A stretch of 34,099 bases of DNA from CAMDHY01 sp046156265. Lineage in GTDB: Bacteria; Pseudomonadota; Alphaproteobacteria; Rhizobiales; Segnochrobactraceae. This document shows, piece by piece, positions 26,203 to 34,099 of this stretch. How positions within the stretch are numbered: position 1 is the stretch's first letter; the number at the start of each line of letters is the position of its first letter. Below the pieces are notes generated by a model. That model was given only the letters and a program-made list of their open reading frames with translations, was not told where the DNA came from and did no database searches. The DNA lies in contig NZ_JAWDIR010000015.1 in NCBI RefSeq assembly GCF_046156265.1, positions 1 to 34,099 on the forward strand, given 5' to 3'. A program made the translations under genes and the position numbers.

Positions 26203-27075
26203 ATGCGAGGCTTGATCATCGATGAGCCGTGGATGGGGCTGATCCTGCGGGGCGAAAAGACGTGGGAGATGCGGCGCACCGGATGCCAGATCCGCGGGCG
26301 CATCGCCCTGATCCGTAAGGGCAGCGGGCAGGTGGTGGGCACCGCCGACGTCCTCGGCTCCCTGCCGGAAATCGCTTCTGCCGAGGAGTACGGTTTGGCG
26401 GAGGACAAGCATCGCATTCCGCCGGAGAGGCAGGATCGCGCCTTCTCCGATGGATGGCGCACGCCGTGGGTGCTGGAGCGGGCGCTGCCGCTCTCGCAGC
26501 CCGTCGCCTATGATCATCCTTCTGGCGCCGTGATCTGGGTCCAACTCGACCCACGGGTCTCCGCCGCAGTCGAGGCGCAGGTTGGTGGCCTGGACGAAGC
26601 GAGCGGCCTTGACCGGCCCCTGGCGGCTAGACTGCCGCGTGCCGCCGCGGACTTACCGTCCAGAGTGCCGCCCAACTCCACCACCTCAGTGAATCCTCCG
26701 GCGGGCTCGCCGGCTTCGGGGGTCCCCGCGCCACCGTCGGAACGACGTCACGAAACCGATGCCGGAATGGCTCGCGTGATCCGCATCACCGGCGGCAACG
26801 TTCGCAACCATCACATATACCTGCCGCTCGACTTCTTTCCTGAGGATGCGGTCGGCGGGTCTAACAAGGCGGACCGCGCGCCGCGCACTCTGACGATCAG
26901 CTTCAGCCCAGGCCGCACCGTCACCACCGACATCGACCGAACCAAGCGCATCTTGCGTGAACGAAGCGCCGTCGCAGACTTCCTGACCCGCGCTGAAATC
27001 ATGGAGGGCGACGAGGTCATCGTCGAGCGTGTTGAGCTCTATCGATACCAAATTTCAAAGGCTGTTCATGACTGA
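26203..27075 (+). CDS. ASCH-domain protein with an extra C-terminal domain
   Basis: Residues 1-118 form an ASCH domain (EVE/PUA-like fold) with GEKTWEMRR (17-25), the family's G-x-K-x-x-E-x-R motif, and the ending PSGAVIWVQL. ASCH and related EVE domains bind RNA or modified bases. A low-complexity Pro/Ala linker (about 120-188) leads to a compact C-terminal domain (189-290) with RNHHIYLPLDFFP, TLTISFSPG and GDEVIVERVELYRYQI. This domain has a beta-barrel look reminiscent of B3/EcoRII-N DNA-binding folds; I cannot name it. I choose the ATG at 26203 because GGGGGACGG stands in front; an upstream TTG (26161) and ATG (26191) are alternatives. The last 8 bp overlap the methylase start (ATGACTGA), so it belongs to the helicase-methylase operon. 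It may read modified DNA or RNA for the system (inference). Confidence 0.82.
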   Translation: MRGLIIDEPWMGLILRGEKTWEMRRTGCQIRGRIALIRKGSGQVVGTADVLGSLPEIASAEEYGLAEDKHRIPPERQDRAFSDGWRTPWVLERALPLSQPVAYDHPSGAVIWVQLDPRVSAAVEAQVGGLDEASGLDRPLAARLPRAAADLPSRVPPNSTTSVNPPAGSPASGVPAPPSERRHETDAGMARVIRITGGNVRNHHIYLPLDFFPEDAVGGSNKADRAPRTLTISFSPGRTVTTDIDRTKRILRERSAVADFLTRAEIMEGDEVIVERVELYRYQISKAVHD

Positions 27076-29368
27076 CCCTTCGCCGGCGCCCCGCAAGAAG
27101 CTCATCGAGGTCTCCATACCGCTGGAGGCCATCAACAAGGCGTCGGCGCGGGAGAAGTCGGTCCGGCATGGGCATCCCTCGACGCTGCACCTGTGGTGGG
27201 CGCGGCGGCCGCTGGCGGCGTGCCGGGCGGTGCTGTTTGCGCAGTTGGTCGATGATCCTTCCTCCTGGCCCGAAAAGTTTCCGACGGAGGCCGAGCAGGA
27301 GGTGGAGCGGCGGCGCTTGCATCGGGTCATCGAGGAGATGGTCGAGTGGCCGGGCTCCAAGCCCGGCGACGCCGCGCGCTTCGAGCAGGCGATCGAGGCA
27401 GCACGCTGGGAGATCGCCCGCTCGTTCGCCTGGGGGCGGGGCGAGGAGCCGCCGCCAAAGGGCGAGAGCAAGGCCATCCTCGCCTATCTGCAGGAGAAGG
27501 CACCGCCGGTCTATGATCCATTCTCCGGCGGGGGCTCGATCCCGCTAGAAGCGCAACGGCTCGGCCTGCGTGCCTATGGCTCCGACCTCAATCCGGTGGC
27601 GGTTCTGATCGGCAAGGCTCTGGTCGAAATCCCGCCGAAGTTCGCAGGACGGCCCCCGGTCAATCCGAAGTCGCAGGCCGAGCTGAAGCGCGGCGGGCGC
27701 TGGAATGGCAAGGGCGCCCAGGGCCTCGCCGAGGACGTGCGCTACTACGGCCAGTGGATGCGCGACGAGGCGGAGAAGCGCATCGGCCATCTCTATCCCA
27801 AGGCGACGCTGCCGGATGGCTCAGAGGCGACGGTGATCGCGTGGCTGTGGGCGCGTACGGTGCGCTCACCTGATCCAGCGGCGAAAGGTGCAAGGGTGCC
27901 GCTCGTATCGTCGTTCATGCTTTCGACGAAGCATGCAGAAAAGGCATGGGTTGAGGTAGTTATCGACAAAGGGTCACTGGATGGTTGGCGATTTGATGTT
28001 AAATGCGGTGCTATGGAGAAAAATCAGATTGAAATAAAGAATAGTGGAACCAAGCTTGGGAAGGGAAAATCGTTCACATGCATCCTATCGGGAACTAGTA
28101 TAGACTTCAATTATATTCGCAGTGAGGCAAAAGAGGGCGGATTGAAGTCACGATTAATGGCGATTGTTGCAGAGGGTAAAAAGAAGAGAGTCTATATTTG
28201 TCCGACCGATGAGCACGAAGCAATTGCCGCCCGCGCTCGCCCTACTTGGGCGCCAGACGAGCTTATAACGACACCAAGTCATGACGTTGATCGCTTACCA
28301 ATGTATGGAATGCCGCGATGGAGAGATGCTTTTACTAATCGACAACTGGTGTCATTAGCGACCTTCTCGGACCTTGTTTTACAAGCGAGAGAGGAGGTGT
28401 TGAATAATGCTAGGGTTTCCGGTCTATTTGACATTCACTCTGATCACGAAGGAGCGCGTTCTATTGCCAATGGCCTCAGCGCCGGTGGTGCGGGTGCCAC
28501 CGCGTACGCTGATGCGGTGGCAACATATCTTGGCTTTGCCGTTGACAAGGCGGCTGACCGGAACACGACATTGTGCTCATGGGAGGCCAATATGGACAGA
28601 ATGCGGAATACCTTCGGGCGGCAAGCGCTTCCCATGGTATGGGACTATTCAGAGACTAATCCCCTGGGCGGTGCTGGTGGCGACATATCAGGAACGGCAT
28701 TAGCTGTTAGTGAAGTGCTATGGAGATTACAGGATACAGGAGAATCTGCAATTTATCAAATCAACGCGTCTAAAAATTCTTTTCCCGTTCGGCCTATTAT
28801 TGTATCAACGGATCCTCCCTATTATGACAATATTGGGTATGCGGAGCTATCAGACTTCTTCTACGTGTGGCTAAAGCGCCCGTTGGCGAAGATGTGGCCA
28901 GACCTTTTTCGTAGGCTTGTTACGCCCAAAGACGAGGAGCTTGTTGCGACCCCGTATCGCCATGGCGGCAAGTCACAGGCGGAAGAGTTTTTCCTGCGAG
29001 GCATGGGAGAAGCTCTTTCCGCCATGAGGGCGGCGGCCACCGATCGTGAGCCTCTTGCAATCTATTACGCATTTAAGCAGTCTGAAGCTGCGGATGACGG
29101 CGTCACGTCGGCGGGTTGGGCGTCCTTCCTACAGGCTGTAACTAACGCGGGCCTCGCAGTCGACGGCACCTGGCCGTTGCGCACTGAGCTCGCAAATCGG
29201 ATGATTGGGAAAGGGGCAAACGCACTCGCCTCTTCAATCGTCCTGGTCTGCCGAAAGCGGTTGCAAACTGCCGCCGCCGCCGACCGCGCCGGCTTCACCG
29301 CTGCACTGCGCCGAGAGCTCCCTGACGCCATCGCTAAGATCCGCGTGGCCGGAGTCGGGGCCCGTTGA
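27068..29368 (+). CDS. DUF1156 adenine-specific DNA methylase, N-terminal part of a split gene
   Basis: The 766-residue product begins with the DUF1156 domain (KKLIEVSIPLEAINKASAREK, HGHPSTLHLWWARRPLAA). It has the SAM-binding loop DPFSGGGS at 150-157 and the catalytic motif DPPYYDNIGYAE from residue 582. Order and motifs fit the COG1743-type N6-adenine methyltransferases of defence islands. The frame stops at TGA 29366 just as the family's conserved PVD-x-x-x-x-xIGPGM segment should begin; that segment continues in another phase in the next frame. The full-length family protein is about 950-980 residues, so the gene is split. Codons from about 27890 to 29230 are far more AT-rich than the rest. 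The catalytic core is complete here, so activity may survive. The start overlaps the ASCH gene by 8 bp. Confidence 0.88.
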   Translation: MTDPSPAPRKKLIEVSIPLEAINKASAREKSVRHGHPSTLHLWWARRPLAACRAVLFAQLVDDPSSWPEKFPTEAEQEVERRRLHRVIEEMVEWPGSKPGDAARFEQAIEAARWEIARSFAWGRGEEPPPKGESKAILAYLQEKAPPVYDPFSGGGSIPLEAQRLGLRAYGSDLNPVAVLIGKALVEIPPKFAGRPPVNPKSQAELKRGGRWNGKGAQGLAEDVRYYGQWMRDEAEKRIGHLYPKATLPDGSEATVIAWLWARTVRSPDPAAKGARVPLVSSFMLSTKHAEKAWVEVVIDKGSLDGWRFDVKCGAMEKNQIEIKNSGTKLGKGKSFTCILSGTSIDFNYIRSEAKEGGLKSRLMAIVAEGKKKRVYICPTDEHEAIAARARPTWAPDELITTPSHDVDRLPMYGMPRWRDAFTNRQLVSLATFSDLVLQAREEVLNNARVSGLFDIHSDHEGARSIANGLSAGGAGATAYADAVATYLGFAVDKAADRNTTLCSWEANMDRMRNTFGRQALPMVWDYSETNPLGGAGGDISGTALAVSEVLWRLQDTGESAIYQINASKNSFPVRPIIVSTDPPYYDNIGYAELSDFFYVWLKRPLAKMWPDLFRRLVTPKDEELVATPYRHGGKSQAEEFFLRGMGEALSAMRAAATDREPLAIYYAFKQSEAADDGVTSAGWASFLQAVTNAGLAVDGTWPLRTELANRMIGKGANALASSIVLVCRKRLQTAAAADRAGFTAALRRELPDAIAKIRVAGVGAR
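27890..29230 (+). other. AT-rich segment inside the DUF1156 methylase gene
   Basis: Base composition changes sharply inside one gene. I counted 22 of 60 G+C (37%) for 28021-28080 and 42 of 60 (70%) for 27661-27720. The low-GC part encodes the region between the SAM loop and the DPPY motif and continues past it. It keeps the reading frame and family similarity throughout, so it looks like an allelic replacement from a lower-GC donor and not an insertion. Confidence 0.6.
29357..29363 (+). other. apparent +1 frameshift at a G4C3 run
   Basis: The run GGGGCCC lies just before TGA 29366. Removing one G makes the frame read GVGPVDMQQSVIGPGM and joins the two methylase parts with no gap. The PVD...IGPGM sequence is what family members carry at this place. 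So there is either a one-base insertion, a sequencing error, or a slippage site. Confidence 0.8.
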
Positions 29369-29369
29369 T

Positions 29370-30011
29370 ATGCAGCAATCTGTGATAGGGCCGGGCATGG
29401 GGGTCTTCACCCGCTTTGCTGAGGTGCTCGAAGACGATGACAGCACAATGTCAGTGAAGACGGCGCTCGCGATTATCAACCGCGTCTGGGAAGAGATTGA
29501 CAACGAAATCCTCGCGAGCTTCGACGCCGAAACGCAGGTAGCGCTTGCCTGGTTCGGCTCCTACGGCTTTGAAGCCCGCTCCTCAGGCGAACTGATTACG
29601 CTGGCCACCGCGAAGAACACTGCCATCAACGCACTTTTCACCGCGGGGGTCTTTTCTGACCTCAAGGGGAAGACGGCTCTCACCCCCCGTGACAAGCTTC
29701 CTGCCGACTGGTCTCCTGCTAGGGACAAGACCCCGACGGTCTGGGAGTGCGTGCAGCACACCGCGCGCGTGCTCAACGCGCCCGACGGTGGGGCTGAGTC
29801 GGCGGGGCAGTTGGTGGCCGAGATGGGAGCGCGGGCACCGGACGCACGTGCGCTGGTCGACCGGCTGTTCCGCATCGCCACCGAAAAGGGCTGGGCGAGC
29901 GAGGCGCTCGTGTACAATCAACTCGCCGAGGAGTGGCCGCATCTCCTCGACCGGGCGTCCGAGTCGGGAGCGCCGACGCCGATTAGCGGAACGGGCGACC
30001 TCTTCGCCTGA
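29370..30011 (+). CDS. DUF1156 methylase, C-terminal part, separate frame
   Basis: This 213-residue frame encodes the conserved tail of DUF1156 methylases (IGPGMGVFTRFAEVLEDD, SVKTALAIINRVWEE, DAETQVALAWFGSYGF, AKNTAINALFTAGVF, TVWECVQHTARVLN). In related proteins it is continuous with the catalytic part. The ATG stands 1 bp after the TGA of the preceding frame (TGATATG), so re-initiation could make it as a separate subunit. Codons 29358-29369 in this frame read Gly-Pro-Val-Asp, continuing the family sequence upstream of the ATG, which argues for a recent frameshift and not an evolved split. The tail has no known catalytic motif; I expect a structural or partner-binding role. The DUF499 gene begins 22 bp after it. 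Confidence 0.8.
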   Translation: MQQSVIGPGMGVFTRFAEVLEDDDSTMSVKTALAIINRVWEEIDNEILASFDAETQVALAWFGSYGFEARSSGELITLATAKNTAINALFTAGVFSDLKGKTALTPRDKLPADWSPARDKTPTVWECVQHTARVLNAPDGGAESAGQLVAEMGARAPDARALVDRLFRIATEKGWASEALVYNQLAEEWPHLLDRASESGAPTPISGTGDLFA

Positions 30012-30033
30012 AAAAAATGGGGGATTGCCAAGG

Positions 30034-33000
30034 ATGGTGGACGACAAGGACACGCTGCGCCGCGTGCGCGAAGGCCTCGACCACCTGCAGGGCGCCATCC
30101 ACCCGTTCGTCTCCGCTCGGATGGAGAAAAAGTACGGCAAGCGCTGGATCATGTACGCGAGCCGCACCCAGTCGGCCTCGCCACTCGATCCGCTCGACCT
30201 GTATGCGCTGCTGAAGACGATGATCGACCAGTGGCGCGATGTCTTTGAAGAGGCGTTCGCGCGCAACGAGAAGCCGAAGGTCCGCAACTTCGTTTCGTCC
30301 TGCTTCGAGGCGCGCAACAACACCTCCCACCTGACCCTGCCACTCACCGACGCCGAGGGCTTGCGCTACCTCGACGCGATGGTTGCCCTCGCCGAGAAGC
30401 TGAAGGGCCCCGGCAAAGAAATCGACGCTCTAAAAGCGCTTTATGCGGAGCAGCGGCAGCATGGCTTGCCGACTGCGACGCTAACGGTTCCAGCCGCGTC
30501 GGCGAAAGCGGAGCCGGCTGGCACGCTCTCCCTCGGGCTCGACACTTCAGAACAGCCAGTGGGGGTGCTGAAGCCTTGGACCGAAGTCGCCTTCCCGCAT
30601 CCGGACGTGCTGGCGAACCGCTACAAGCAGTCCGAGTTTGCCGCCGACCTTGCCGCGGTCGACCTCGGCCACGCGAGCGGCGACTATGCCAGCCCCGACG
30701 ACTTCTTCCGAATCACCTTTCTGACCGACGGCCTGAAGCGCGTGTTGCGCACGGGCCTTGCCCGCCTCAGCGGCACCGGCGGCGACCCCGTGCTCGGACT
30801 GCAGACCTCGTTTGGTGGCGGCAAGACGCACACCATGCTGGCGCTCTATCACTTGGCACGCGCAAGCGACCTCAAGCTGCTCGAGGGCGTCCGTGATCTC
30901 GCCGATGCGGAGACGATCGCCTCGTGGAAGCCGGCAAAAACTGCCGTCTTCGTTGGTACCGCCAAGGGGGTAGACTCGGACCTGCTGCTGGATGGCGGTC
31001 CGCGGGTCCGCACGGTATGGGGCTTCTTGGCATGGAAGCTCGCGGGTCAACCCGGCCTCGATCTCGTTCGCGAGGCTGAGGCGGCGGGAACCAGCCCGGG
31101 CTCGGAACTGATCGCCGCGGTGTTTCGCCTGGCGGGGCCGAGTGTCGTCCTCCTCGACGAGGTCGTAGCGTTCGCTCGGCAGCTTCCAGAAGACCGGTTT
31201 GAATCGTTCCTCACCTTCATCCAGTCGCTGACCGAGGCGGCGAAGATGGTGCCGAATGTGCTCGTGGTCGGCTCCTTGCCAGAAAGCGATGCGGAGGCGG
31301 GTGGTGCGAAAGGTGTCGCCGCTCTGAAGCGGCTCGAAACTCACTTTGGCCGCATCGGCTCGCCCTGGCTCGCCGCCCACGGAAATGAGACCTACGAGAT
31401 CGTGCGCCGCCGACTTTTCCAGTCGCTAGACGCCGAGGGCGAGCGGGCGCGGGACGAGACGGTCAAGGCATTCCACGACCTCTATCGCAAGAATCCAAGC
31501 GAGTTTCCGCCGACGGCGAAGGAGGCCAGTTACGCCAACCTCTTGCGCATTTCCTATCCGATCCATCCAGAGCTATTTGATCGACTCTCGAAGGACTGGT
31601 CGACGCTACCGAAGTTTCAGCGCACCCGAGGTGTTCTGAGGCTCATGGCAGACGTTGTCAGCGTGCTTTGGCAACAACGCGCCAGGGACCCGCTCATCCT
31701 TCCGGGCCGTATCCCGCTGTCGGACTCGAAGATCAAGGCGGGCATCATCGATCCGCTCGATCCAGCCTTCGCCGCCGTTCTGGACAGCGAAGTGGACGGC
31801 GAACGGTCCCTTCCCGCACGGATGGAATCCAACACCAGCCGCCGGATTTCTCAGGCTCGAGCGGCGACCCGCGCCGCGAGGGCAGTTTTCCTTTGCTCCG
31901 CTCCAACCGTCGGCCAGCCGAATGCAGGGGTGAATGGTCTTTCGATCCGGCTTGCGGCGGCCGAGCCGGGTGACCAGCTTGCGATCTTCGGCGAGGCTCT
32001 GCGCGAGCTGCACGAGGTCGCCACCTATCTCTACGAAGACGCCGGTCGCTACTGGTTCTCGACGCAGCCGACCCTGAACCGCCTCGCCGACGAGCGCGGC
32101 AAGGCGTTTGAGCCCTACAAGGTCGACGAGGAAATCGTCCGAGTGCTACAGGCGGAAGCAGGGCAGAAGGCGAACTTCTCCCGCGTTCACGCTGCTCCCG
32201 ACGAGCCGGCCATGGTCGACGAGGCGTCCGCGCTCGCGCTTGTCATCTTGAAGCCCGAGACCGCCCACACGAAGGGCGCCAAGGCTTCCAAGGCGATCGA
32301 GGCGGCGACGGATGCGCTGACGCGTTGCCGCGCCACGCAGCGTCGGTATCGCAACACTCTGGTGTTCGTAGCTGCCGACGATGCCGCTCTCAACAATGCC
32401 CGTGAGGTGACCCGCAAGGCGATGGGCTGGGCTTCGATCAACAGCGACCAGATCGTCAAGGGGCAACTCACGACGTCGCAGGTGAAGGATGTGGGGGAGC
32501 GCGCCAGCAGCACAAAGGAGGCCGCTGAGAAGGCGGTGCGCGCCGCCTGGACGCATCTCCTCTATGCCAACAAGGATGCGGGCGTGCTCGACGGGAAGCC
32601 CTTCGAGATTGAGCAGACGACTTTGATGGCGCGAGACCGGAGCTCGATCGCCATGTCGGCCTACGAGAAGCTCTCGCCGAAGGGCGACAGCATCGTGAAG
32701 GAAGTGCTCGGTCCTAAGATCCTCCTTGCGAAGCTCGACACGCTCTGGCCGGCAGGTCAGCCACATCTTGCGATCGCTGAAGTGCGAGAGTGGTTCGCCG
32801 CTTACGTCTACCTGCCGAAGTTGCGCGACCCCAGTGTGCTGGAAGTCTCGATCGCCGAGGGCGTCGCAGGCAGCGACCCGCAGTTTGGCTATGCCGATGG
32901 CGTAGATGAAGCCGGTGGCTATCGCGGTCTGGTGCTCGGTCGCCTTCCGCCCGGCACTCTATCCACAAGTGGGCTCATCGTACGCAAGGAAATCGCGGCG

Positions 33001-33348
33001 CGGGGGCTGACGGTCCCGGCGGAGCCGACAGTGCCCCCCGGCACCCCTCCTGCTCCTGGAGAGGACCGTCCAGTTCCGCCACCGCCAACTCCTCAGCCGA
33101 TATCGTCGCGACCCACCCGGTTCTACGGCACCGTCGTGCTCGACCCATCCCGCCCAATTAAGTCCTTTGACTCGGTCGTCACCGCCATCGTCGAGCAACT
33201 GCAGCGCACGCAAGGGGCACGCATCAACTTGACCCTTGAGATCGAAGCCCAAGCAACGGATGGCTTCTCAGACGAAGATGTCGGTGTCGTCCGCGACAAC
33301 ACACGACAGCTTAAGTTTAAGGCAGACTCGACGGGGTTTGGTGGTTAG
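30034..33348 (+). CDS. DUF499 ATPase with N-terminal Swt1-type HEPN domain
   Basis: The 1104-residue protein starts with an ATG 9 nt after GGGGGA. Residues 1-120 form a Swt1-like HEPN domain (GLDHLQGAIHPFV, KYGKRWI) with an intact RNNTSH motif (Arg94, His99), the R-x4-6-H of HEPN ribonucleases. The AAA-type ATPase follows with Walker A FGGGKTHT (260-267) and Walker B VVLLDEVVAF (371-380). The long C-terminal half is the DUF499/COG1483 region, with a Pro-rich linker near 995-1020. Proteins of this kind are the ATPase partner of DUF1156 methylases and SNF2 helicases in predicted Helicase-Methylase-ATPase (Hma) defence loci. It probably senses or processes foreign DNA in a complex. Whether the HEPN part cuts RNA or only mediates contacts is unknown. 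Confidence 0.9.
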   Translation: MVDDKDTLRRVREGLDHLQGAIHPFVSARMEKKYGKRWIMYASRTQSASPLDPLDLYALLKTMIDQWRDVFEEAFARNEKPKVRNFVSSCFEARNNTSHLTLPLTDAEGLRYLDAMVALAEKLKGPGKEIDALKALYAEQRQHGLPTATLTVPAASAKAEPAGTLSLGLDTSEQPVGVLKPWTEVAFPHPDVLANRYKQSEFAADLAAVDLGHASGDYASPDDFFRITFLTDGLKRVLRTGLARLSGTGGDPVLGLQTSFGGGKTHTMLALYHLARASDLKLLEGVRDLADAETIASWKPAKTAVFVGTAKGVDSDLLLDGGPRVRTVWGFLAWKLAGQPGLDLVREAEAAGTSPGSELIAAVFRLAGPSVVLLDEVVAFARQLPEDRFESFLTFIQSLTEAAKMVPNVLVVGSLPESDAEAGGAKGVAALKRLETHFGRIGSPWLAAHGNETYEIVRRRLFQSLDAEGERARDETVKAFHDLYRKNPSEFPPTAKEASYANLLRISYPIHPELFDRLSKDWSTLPKFQRTRGVLRLMADVVSVLWQQRARDPLILPGRIPLSDSKIKAGIIDPLDPAFAAVLDSEVDGERSLPARMESNTSRRISQARAATRAARAVFLCSAPTVGQPNAGVNGLSIRLAAAEPGDQLAIFGEALRELHEVATYLYEDAGRYWFSTQPTLNRLADERGKAFEPYKVDEEIVRVLQAEAGQKANFSRVHAAPDEPAMVDEASALALVILKPETAHTKGAKASKAIEAATDALTRCRATQRRYRNTLVFVAADDAALNNAREVTRKAMGWASINSDQIVKGQLTTSQVKDVGERASSTKEAAEKAVRAAWTHLLYANKDAGVLDGKPFEIEQTTLMARDRSSIAMSAYEKLSPKGDSIVKEVLGPKILLAKLDTLWPAGQPHLAIAEVREWFAAYVYLPKLRDPSVLEVSIAEGVAGSDPQFGYADGVDEAGGYRGLVLGRLPPGTLSTSGLIVRKEIAARGLTVPAEPTVPPGTPPAPGEDRPVPPPPTPQPISSRPTRFYGTVVLDPSRPIKSFDSVVTAIVEQLQRTQGARINLTLEIEAQATDGFSDEDVGVVRDNTRQLKFKADSTGFGG

Positions 33349-33399
33349 CTGCTGCCATAAGATGCGGCGAACAGTTTTTACAAAATGGATCAATAATGG

Positions 33400-34099
33400 A
33401 TGCGTACTCAATATGATCTTCCTATTGACGACCAGATATCAATACGAGTTGCGGTACGTTTTGCCTTGTATGGCGTCGTTCTGACAAATTTGTTCGACGA
33501 GCCTGTTGATCGAGAGGAGTACCGGTCTCGCGCGCAACCAGGATACCTCTTGTATGACAGGGAGGACGCAGACGGCTACCGCATGAGGAAGCTGTTTTTG
33601 GGAAAAATGCTGGAAGCAATAGAGCAATCGAAATTGCGACTACAAGGCTACCGGATCACGCACCCGAAGGCACAGCCGTCCTTTGACTGGATTAGATCTA
33701 GCTCTCTTCGCAGTGATTCCGTTGTGAACGAGCACGATAATGAGATATTTGACCTCAATCATCCGTTTGATAAATCAATTGATAGGACAGTGTCATATTT
33801 CGAGTTCAGTATTCCTACTGAGGCTAAGAACATTTACCGTCTTTGGAGGAGCGTAACAGTCGATAGGAGCGAGTTTATCAGATTCCTCGATCGGATCGGA
33901 ATATTTCATAAAGCTGATGGCGCGAGTGCCGCTATCGATAGTCCGTCTCGCGCATCAGCGGACCTTGTTATTAAGCAATATGGAGGGTCGGGTAGAGTTG
34001 TCGAGCGTCACTTTTCCGAGGTTAAAGTGCCAAATGACGAAAAGGTCCTCACTACGAAGCGTGAGGCGGCATCTGCACTCCCGTCGAATAGCGAGCCTC
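33400..34099 (+). CDS. unrecognised AT-rich gene, 3' end outside the window
   Basis: An ATG at 33400, directly downstream of an in-frame stop (TAA 33394), opens a frame that stays open for 233 codons to the window edge. It starts MRTQYDLPIDDQISIRVAVR and contains FDEPVDREEYRSR, YRMRKLFLGKMLEAIEQSK, RTVSYFEFSIPTEAKNIYRLW and ERHFSEVKVP. I recognise no domain. A regular alternation of charged and hydrophobic residues suggests a folded cytoplasmic protein. Base composition is low (21 of 60 G+C for 33721-33780) compared with the DUF499 gene, so it was probably acquired separately. The gap to DUF499 is 51 bp on the same strand, so it may be the next gene of the system. The ribosome binding site is weak. 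Confidence 0.75.
   Translation, partial: MRTQYDLPIDDQISIRVAVRFALYGVVLTNLFDEPVDREEYRSRAQPGYLLYDREDADGYRMRKLFLGKMLEAIEQSKLRLQGYRITHPKAQPSFDWIRSSSLRSDSVVNEHDNEIFDLNHPFDKSIDRTVSYFEFSIPTEAKNIYRLWRSVTVDRSEFIRFLDRIGIFHKADGASAAIDSPSRASADLVIKQYGGSGRVVERHFSEVKVPNDEKVLTTKREAASALPSNSEP

Noticed and set aside
29351..29372. Programmed +1 frameshift like that of prfB
   Set aside because: CGT-TGA-T loosely resembles the prfB slip site, but there is no upstream Shine-Dalgarno-like stimulator at the right spacing, and a single extra G in GGGG explains the family sequence better. Kept only as a minor alternative.
1..34099. CRISPR arrays, insertion sequences and transposase genes
   Set aside because: No regularly spaced repeats and no transposase motifs were seen on either strand; the only mobility gene is the integrase.

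Overview
The window is GC-rich DNA, most likely from an alphaproteobacterium. That placement rests on coding density, codon bias, the GcvA-type LysR regulator, the P4-type integrase and the style of the hydantoinase and ABC genes; it is an inference from gene content. Two accessory blocks that look like genome defence flank an ordinary catabolic cluster.

Left block (1-8677). The window opens inside a SMC/ABC-like ATPase gene, followed 3 bp later by an HNH nuclease gene, a Septu-like (PtuA/PtuB-like) pair. Convergent to it is a three-gene operon on the minus strand: a three-Cys-motif DUF5131 (phage Gp37/Gp68) protein, a TcmP partner protein, and a 318-residue protein that may have an RNase H/DUF3800-like fold. 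A second TcmP gene is transcribed divergently from the operon. After about 580 bp with no convincing gene comes a complete tyrosine integrase with R, H, R and Y in place. It probably marks one end of this element.

Middle block (8814-19946). A D-2-hydroxyacid dehydrogenase and a LysR regulator lie on the minus strand. Divergent from them is a tightly packed operon of eight genes: polar amino-acid type ABC transporter (binding protein, permease, ATPase), hydantoinase/oxoprolinase subunits B and A, an Asp/Glu-racemase-superfamily protein, an M20 peptidase-like amidohydrolase and a PLP-dependent D-cysteine desulfhydrase/ACC-deaminase-like enzyme. Together they look like uptake and stepwise breakdown of a cyclic or N-acylated amino-acid derivative. 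The LysR start codon lies inside a perfect 8-bp inverted repeat.

Right block (20255-end). A caspase-like CHAT-domain protein is divergent from a large SNF2-type helicase with a C-terminal DUF3883 domain. After the helicase come an ASCH-domain protein, a DUF1156 adenine-specific DNA methylase split in two by an apparent +1 frameshift, a HEPN-DUF499 ATPase, and an AT-rich unrecognised gene that runs off the window. Helicase, methylase and ATPase match the composition of the Hma (Helicase-Methylase-ATPase) type of predicted defence system. The centre of the methylase is much more AT-rich than its ends, which suggests a recombined segment.

The best candidates for something undescribed are the DUF5131/two-TcmP/RNase H-like module and the Hma-type locus with its CHAT and ASCH accessories. 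I found no tRNA, rRNA, CRISPR array or insertion sequence.
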